From: Gonium pectorale
Lineage: Eukaryota; Chlorophyta; Chlorophyceae; Chlamydomonadales; Volvocaceae
Assembly: GCA_001584585.1 (NCBI GenBank)
Contig: LSYV01000002.1
Location: 3,954,948-3,965,127, forward strand
Direction: 5' to 3'
DNA length: 10,180 nt
Shown here piece after piece: positions 9,601 to 10,180 of this stretch. The notes below the pieces were generated by a model. That model ran no database searches and was not told the DNA's origin. It saw only the letters and a list, made by a program, of their open reading frames with translations. The position numbers were made by a program, and so were the translations under genes. The number at the start of each line of letters is the position of its first letter. Position 1 is the stretch's first letter.

Positions 9601-10105
9601 CCCCGGCAGTGGCAGCGGCAGCGGCGGCCTTGCTACCGCCGCCGCCCACATGGCCCTCATCGGCCAGAGGCAACAGCGCCGGCATATCGTCGCCATCATC
9701 GTCCCCTTCCTCCTCCTCCTCCTCTGAAGACGAGGCTGAGTCGTCGGACAGCAAGGGCGGCGGGCCGTCCCCAAAGGTCGGCGGCTGCACCGGCGGCCGC
9801 GCGGCCGCCGACACAGGCTCGGGCCGCTGAGACGCGGCGCCGGCGCCGGCGGTGCGCGCTGCGGCGGTCCCGTTGGCCGCTGCTCTGCCTGGGCTGGCGG
9901 CTGGAGCGGGGGCGCTCGCTGGACCAGCGGGGCGGGACCCGGAGCTGCTGGAGGCCCCCCCGCCTCGCTGCGCTACGCTGGCGAAGGTGGGCCGGGCGTT
10001 GGCGGCGCTGGCGGCACCGCTGTTGGCGGCTCCGCTGCTCCGGCCTGCTCCAGTGTTCCGGACGTTAAAAGGCAGCTCGTCTTCGCTCTCGTCCGATGCC
10101 AAAGG
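1..10105 (-). CDS. Large multi-exon gene, partial at both ends: acidic / Cys-His zinc / PAM2 scaffold protein
   Basis: Sixteen exons on the minus strand join with matching codon phase at all 15 introns and give about 1607 codons without a stop. Order (rough residues): acidic Ser/Gly/Asp-Glu-rich 1-301; Pro/Ala-rich 302-418; basic 419-474; charged helix then Cys/His module 475-653; Lys/Ala-rich 654-760; linker 761-825; Ala-rich plus apparently folded block 826-1080; Pro-rich plus a short beta-like motif 1081-1166; PAM2 motif 1185-1194; long Ala/Glu/Pro-rich tail to 1607. Start codon, stop codon, promoter and poly(A) site are outside. No TGTAA, the usual green-algal poly(A) signal, occurs on the sense strand between 9152 and 8221, or in the intron after exon 13, which supports one transcript rather than several genes. 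PAM2 suggests contact with poly(A)-binding protein in the cytoplasm; the Cys/His module suggests zinc binding. TTC3/DZIP3-like E3 ligase is my best but unproven family guess. A split into two or three genes is the main alternative. Confidence 0.62.
631..722 (-). other. Short intron between exons 15 and 16 (92 bases)
   Basis: Donor GTAAGC, acceptor CTGAACTTGCAG. It includes T-rich and CA-rich sequence unlike the exons on either side. The phase (GG plus G) closes a Gly codon. Confidence 0.8.
723..1417 (-). CDS. Exon 15: PAM2 motif followed by Ala/Glu-rich disordered region
   Basis: About 231 codons. Near the start is HLNATAREFVPPA, which matches the PAM2 pattern (xLNxxAxEFxP) at every key position. 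PAM2 peptides bind the MLLE domain of poly(A)-binding protein, linking their host proteins to mRNA translation and decay. A polar stretch with SLTPDDL follows, then long Ala/Glu/Pro-rich sequence with degenerate repeats of about six residues. The acceptor is CACCCAG. The donor GG|GTAAGC (717-722) is strong; without splicing, the frame would end at a TAA inside it. The low-complexity part makes all six frames open here, producing several false antisense frames. Confidence 0.8.
1081..1225. repeat. Degenerate GCCGACGCC/TCCGCC-type repeats within exon 15
   Basis: Imperfect units of roughly 15-18 bases built from GCC, TCC, GAC and GTC triplets repeat through this stretch and encode variations on AEAAS / TADAAS on the minus strand. 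Unit boundaries are blurred, so the copy number is not defined. Confidence 0.65.
1334..1363 (-). other. PAM2 motif (PABP MLLE-binding peptide)
   Basis: These 30 bases encode LNATAREFVP. The invariant Leu, Asn, Ala, Glu-Phe and Pro of the PAM2 consensus are all present, and the flanks are disordered Pro/Ala-rich sequence, the usual setting for this motif. Confidence 0.8.
1418..1815 (-). other. Intron between exons 14 and 15 (398 bases)
   Basis: Donor GTGGGG, acceptor CTACCCACCCAG. It carries a TGCC/CCTG tetranucleotide repeat (1626-1658). No TGTAA signal lies on the sense strand, so there is no sign of a gene end here. Confidence 0.7.
1626..1658. repeat. Tetranucleotide microsatellite (TGCC)n, imperfect
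   Basis: About eight tandem TGCC/CGCC units interrupted by TCCG, followed by two imperfect GGTGCCTGCCGGCGG-type copies up to about 1690. The repeat lies wholly within an intron and is probably length-polymorphic. Confidence 0.85.
1816..2137 (-). CDS. Exon 14: acidic start, Pro-rich middle, IxIxDPxTG-like motif
   Basis: The exon begins YLADDLQEYTEDDADP, passes through Ala-rich and Pro-rich low-complexity sequence and ends VAKKILVIKDPTTGEDVVAAM. The last piece is a basic/hydrophobic strand followed by DPxTG, similar to a short motif I associate with the N-terminal part of eIF4G proteins; the match is too short to name a family. The donor ATG|GTGGGG (1810-1815) gives the phase needed for exon 15. 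An alternative donor GTATGT at about 1796-1801 is stronger but out of phase. Unspliced, the frame stops at 1795. Confidence 0.72.
2138..2621 (-). other. Intron between exons 13 and 14 (484 bases)
   Basis: Donor GTAAGT, acceptor CTCTGTGGCAG. It contains a long open frame (2261-2617), but its codons end often in T or G, unlike the gene, and no acceptor in it has the required phase, so I treat it as intron. Confidence 0.78.
2622..2731 (-). CDS. Exon 13: basic, folded-looking segment
   Basis: Encodes AEAAAHVHLRATNKTVGRKK followed by LIVSFLKDFPTDIVLAE, with strand-like VHLRA and LIVSFL segments around a basic turn. The donor GA|GTAAGT (2616-2621) has a perfect intron part and the acceptor is TACCCAG. 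Read without splicing, the frame stops at TAA (2618-2620) just inside the intron, which makes this look like a gene end to a simple ORF finder. The next exon completes the split Glu codon precisely. Confidence 0.82.
2732..3305 (-). other. Intron between exons 12 and 13 (574 bases)
   Basis: Donor GTGGGT, acceptor TCCCTACCCAG. The donor-proximal part (about 3130-3300) is almost pure C on the plus strand and hence G-rich in the transcript. The rest shows nothing recognisable. Confidence 0.8.
3131..3300 (-). repeat. Strand-asymmetric G-rich tract (sense strand) in intron
   Basis: The plus strand is a dense series of C runs of three to seven (for example CCCCACCCCC and CCCCTCCCCCC), so the pre-mRNA carries many GGG runs with short loops right after the donor site. 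Such runs can form G-quadruplexes or bind splicing factors. No exact repeat unit is evident. Confidence 0.8.
3306..3487 (-). CDS. Exon 12: folded-looking block
   Basis: It encodes SVNAGGFTPFLLLECVDYRW, then LDEQGEQPRSYFTRELLREG and GLVLRCQEFRDQQAMAVEMDR. The sequence is complex, with alternating hydrophobic and charged residues, and is unlike the low-complexity neighbours. It probably forms an alpha/beta domain with parts of exons 11 and 13. The acceptor CTACCGCAG and donor CGG|GTGGGT (3300-3305) fit the phase on both sides. I do not recognise the family. Confidence 0.82.
3488..3946 (-). other. Intron between exons 11 and 12 (459 bases)
   Basis: Donor GTGAGT, acceptor CCTACCGCAG. It contains a short imperfect GGCCAGGGA repeat near 3741-3760 and nothing else recognised. 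Confidence 0.78.
3947..4355 (-). CDS. Exon 11: Ala-rich stretch leading into a folded block
   Basis: The exon opens with Ala-rich sequence, then AGAKKKKKGVKVHLDIFQAA with five consecutive lysines, more Ala-rich sequence and six prolines. From about residue 925 it becomes complex and probably folded: RIADFPTLDLAVELSRRGEA followed by the helix-like DYVAEALAALKL. The acceptor is GCGCAG. The donor CTGT|GTGAGT (3941-3946) is at consensus in its intron part and splits a Ser codon completed by exon 12. Confidence 0.8.
4356..4677 (-). other. Intron between exons 10 and 11 (322 bases)
   Basis: Donor GTGGCC, acceptor GTACGCGCAG. Composition is less GC-biased than the flanking exons. No other element was seen. 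Confidence 0.75.
4678..4871 (-). CDS. Exon 10: linker
   Basis: After a 117-base intron (4872-4988, acceptor AACCTCAG) this exon encodes VELGTTPPTDSSPPQRPLPD, then a possible helix (DSMLRPLRRAVEEAPASPAM) and an Ala/Gly-rich end finishing FPMPVMQ. The donor is CAG|GTGGCC (4672-4677). It enters in phase 1 and leaves in phase 0, matching both neighbours. No known domain. Confidence 0.75.
4989..5310 (-). CDS. Exon 9: Lys/Ala/Gly-rich region
   Basis: The exon encodes a compositionally simple stretch with lysine clusters (SKKSKK), DKAGDKAGGKAGG repeats and Ala/Glu-rich helices, resembling histone-H1-like tails in composition only. It closes with a more complex segment, RGINIVIRSTAPLFHK. The acceptor is GCTTGCAG and the donor AAAG|GTACGG (4983-4988), leaving in phase 1. 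Likely a flexible, positively charged linker that could contact nucleic acid or acidic partners; no domain recognised. Confidence 0.8.
5588..5812 (-). CDS. Exon 8: last part of Cys/His module
   Basis: Seventy-five codons in phase 0 at both ends. The exon starts GKPKLHRCLTDSCSGHICRV (Cys 586, 591, 596; His 594), giving C-x4-C and H-x-C, then a Gly-rich loop and a hydrophobic strand-like KVLYHYDMYNMDP. It ends in a charged helix with a basic cluster (SRRRKRP). With the previous two exons this makes about 11 potential zinc ligands (9 Cys near the core plus His). The acceptor CCCCGCAG and donor AAG|GTGCGA (5583-5587) are good. The segment after the cysteines looks folded rather than low-complexity. 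Confidence 0.82.
5813..6605 (-). other. Intron between exons 7 and 8 (793 bases)
   Basis: This is the longest intron in the window. Donor GTGCGG, acceptor TTCCCCGCAG. It holds a long hairpin (6008-6098) and, next to it, a run of nine T on the plus strand (6111-6119), which is A9 in the transcript. Frames within it carry stops or are not phase-compatible. No further gene was recognised. Confidence 0.8.
6008..6098 (-). repeat. Intronic hairpin: 28-bp perfect inverted repeat plus 8-bp inner stem
   Basis: Positions 6008-6035 are perfectly complementary to 6071-6098. After a 3-by-3 mismatch (6036-6038 against 6068-6070), a second stem pairs 6039-6046 with 6060-6067, leaving a 13-base loop (6047-6059). 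An RNA from either strand would fold into a stem of nearly 39 pairs with one small symmetric internal loop. That geometry is expected of a microRNA precursor and is also found in small foldback (MITE-like) elements. It lies in the sense orientation inside an intron of the large gene. No clear target-site duplication flanks it. Confidence 0.9.
6606..6748 (-). CDS. Exon 7: centre of Cys/His zinc module
   Basis: The 48 codons encode EGQKRYLLWCTRGCSMVFHD, then RCWRPFADSMVQLRGDEFDR and GFKAQTKE. The pattern C-x3-C-x4-H-x2-C-W (Cys 540, 544, His 549, Cys 552, Trp 553) is typical of a zinc-coordinating fold of the RING/PHD kind, where a hydrophobic residue and His precede the last Cys. The FHxxCW signature reminded me of TTC3/DZIP3-type E3 ligases. 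The acceptor CCCCGCAG and donor GAG|GTGCGG (6601-6605) are both strong and the phase fits both neighbours, so the exon itself is well supported. Confidence 0.82.
6749..7169 (-). other. Intron between exons 6 and 7 (421 bases)
   Basis: Donor GTGCGT, acceptor CACCCCCGCAG. No repeats, RNA gene or alternative coding block were recognised. Confidence 0.78.
7170..7321 (-). CDS. Exon 6: charged helix and first half of Cys/His module
   Basis: The exon starts with a highly charged Arg/Glu helix (REREERERLRRERG), then DEHCVGYCCLRPGNDTDHVC with the pattern C-x3-CC and a His-x-Cys pair (Cys 506, 510, 511, 522; His 520). The donor CGAG|GTGCGT (7164-7169) matches the algal consensus well. The acceptor is GGCCGCAG after a pyrimidine tract. 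The module continues in the next two exons, so these cysteines probably share zinc ions with residues encoded up to 225 bases into exon 8. Confidence 0.78.
7408..7424 (-). CDS. Exon 5: 17-base microexon
   Basis: Seventeen bases lie between an acceptor (CCGAACAG) and a strong donor (CAAG|GTGCGG, 7402-7407). From phase 0 it reads LRRSA plus two bases and hands over in phase 2, exactly what the next exon needs, giving a continuous helix WLRRSAREREERERLRRERG. The alternative is no splicing between 7408 and 7321. That path is open but uses unusual codons and would need exon 4 to end in phase 1, for which I see no donor. Confidence 0.55.
7600..7767 (-). CDS. Exon 4: basic region with NLS-like lysine cluster
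   Basis: The exon encodes 56 codons in phase 0 at both ends. A lysine cluster, RPKKQKKTKVR, could act as a nuclear localisation signal or an RNA-binding patch. It is followed by a more ordered-looking stretch, VVMTRADFANDEAWQQHVAMW, that probably begins a helix running into the next exons. The acceptor is GCTAGCAG. The donor TGG|GTTGGG (7594-7599) is weaker than the others. CAC|GTGGCC, nine bases earlier, would also keep the frame. Confidence 0.75.
7768..8125 (-). other. Intron 3 (358 bases)
   Basis: Donor GTGCGG, acceptor CGCTAGCAG. Stop codons occur in the coding frame, and the base composition is less GC-rich than the exons. No other element was seen. Confidence 0.75.
8126..8331 (-). CDS. 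Exon 3: Pro/Ala repeats and acidic MPELL motif
   Basis: The exon encodes MKEDLRPP, then two copies of an Ala/Pro unit, then NYYGEMPELLEQSDEEADG and a short basic end, GMRL. The acidic stretch closely resembles the DDMPGLLSDDDEEDD stretch of exon 1, which argues that both exons belong to one protein. The acceptor is GCATACAG and the donor CTT|GTGCGG (8120-8125), leaving in phase 0. The ATG at 8327-8329 lies just inside the acceptor and is read here as an internal Met. Confidence 0.75.
8267..8308. repeat. Tandem duplication of a 21-base GC-rich unit
   Basis: Two identical 21-base units (8267-8287 and 8288-8308) made mostly of GGC/GGG, inside exon 3. They encode the alternating Ala and Pro stretches and keep the reading frame, since 21 is a multiple of three. 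Confidence 0.85.
8332..8649 (-). other. Intron 2 (318 bases)
   Basis: Donor GTGCGG, acceptor GCATACAG. It contains the second copy of the 18-base repeat (8626-8643) and otherwise nothing recognised. Confidence 0.7.
8650..8793 (-). CDS. Exon 2: Arg/Pro-rich linker
   Basis: The exon encodes FLNQGSKAAAKPSGTEYRN followed by a basic, Pro-rich stretch ending EEQPYSSAP. The acceptor is CCCGCAG at 8794-8800 and the donor CCAG|GTGCGG (8644-8649), a typical green-algal donor. It enters with two bases of a split codon and leaves in phase 1, joining exon 3 exactly in frame. An alternative is that the frame starts at an ATG at 8915-8917 and reads through, making this the first exon of a separate gene. 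The codons between 8794 and 8917 are less typical of the gene. No function is recognised. Confidence 0.65.
8794..9201 (-). other. Intron 1 (408 bases)
   Basis: The donor is GTGGCA (weak) and the acceptor CCCGCAG. It has lower GC and less biased codon-like content than the flanking exons, and T-rich stretches on the sense strand. It carries one copy of an 18-base sequence that recurs in the next intron (9094-9111). If the stop at 9152 is real, this stretch would instead be a 3' untranslated region plus intergenic DNA. However, no TGTAA signal is present on the sense strand. Confidence 0.45.
9202..10105 (-). CDS. Exon 1 of the window: acidic low-complexity region
   Basis: This is the longest exon, about 301 codons of Ser, Gly, Ala, Asp and Glu with acidic runs such as EEEEEEGDDD, two DDMPxLL motifs and a Gln tract near the end. 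The acceptor is taken as CCAACAG at 10106-10112, because codons upstream of it are unlike the C/G-ending codons inside the exon. The open frame itself continues to an ATG at 10163-10165. The 3' end is uncertain. A donor GTGGCA at 9196-9201 gives the phase required by the next exon. Without splicing, the frame runs on to KGKKKLG and a TAG at 9152-9154, which could be a true C-terminus. No domain is recognised; the composition predicts a disordered, possibly phosphorylated region. Confidence 0.6.
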
Positions 10106-10166
10106 CTGTTGGAGCGGCGATACAAGGGCACAGAGTTCGCCATGTGGGACAGCTTCCTCGTGCATC

Positions 10167-10180
10167 GGGGGGGGGGGGGG
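10167..10180. repeat. Run of 14 G at the window edge
   Basis: A homopolymer of G on the plus strand (C on the sense strand) ends the sequence. It lies in the intron that seems to precede exon 1 and may mark where an assembly contig stopped. Confidence 0.9.

Noticed and set aside
10163..10165. ATG that would start the acidic open frame near the right edge
   Set aside because: Codons between here and 10106 are atypical (GAA, GCT, CCA, CAT, CTT, GTA), and an acceptor CCAACAG follows, so this stretch is more likely intron.

Overview
The window reads as nuclear DNA of a green alga of the Chlamydomonas/Volvox group (Chlamydomonadales). It is very GC-rich. The coding codons end mostly in C or G, and the proteins are rich in Ala, Gly, Pro and Gln tracts. 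Coding blocks are short and separated by roughly 90-800-base introns whose donors are mainly GTGCGG, GTGCGT, GTGAGT, GTAAGT or GTACGG and whose acceptors follow a pyrimidine tract ending in CAG. No bacterial gene organisation, tRNA, rRNA, CRISPR array or transposase was seen.

Almost everything coding lies on the minus strand and fits one large gene that enters at the right edge and leaves at the left edge. I reconstructed 16 exons by hand, from about 10105 down to 1. The codon phase matches across every one of the 15 inferred introns, giving an open reading frame of about 1607 codons with neither start nor stop inside the window. The weakest points are the first junction (9202 to 8793) and the start of exon 1. 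Residue numbers below count from the first residue of exon 1.

Layout in transcription order: an acidic, low-complexity exon (9202-10105); two Pro/Ala-rich exons (8126-8793); a basic exon (7600-7767); a 17-base microexon (7408-7424); three exons encoding a Cys/His-rich, probably zinc-binding module (5588-7321); a Lys/Ala-rich exon (4989-5310); a linker (4678-4871); a block that looks folded (about 1816-4000); an exon with a clear PAM2 motif, the short peptide that binds the MLLE domain of poly(A)-binding protein (723-1417); and an Ala-rich tail (1-630).

The protein therefore looks like a large scaffold with a zinc module and a poly(A)-binding-protein docking motif. The Cys/His module, placed between an acidic region and a long disordered C-terminal half, is reminiscent of TTC3/DZIP3-type E3 ubiquitin ligases. 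That is a hypothesis from memory: the TPRs and RING that would confirm it would have to lie outside the window. Other structures of note are a near-perfect intronic hairpin at 6008-6098 (candidate microRNA precursor or small foldback element), a G-rich tract on the sense strand of the 574-base intron, and a repeated acidic motif of the form (D/E)MPxLL.
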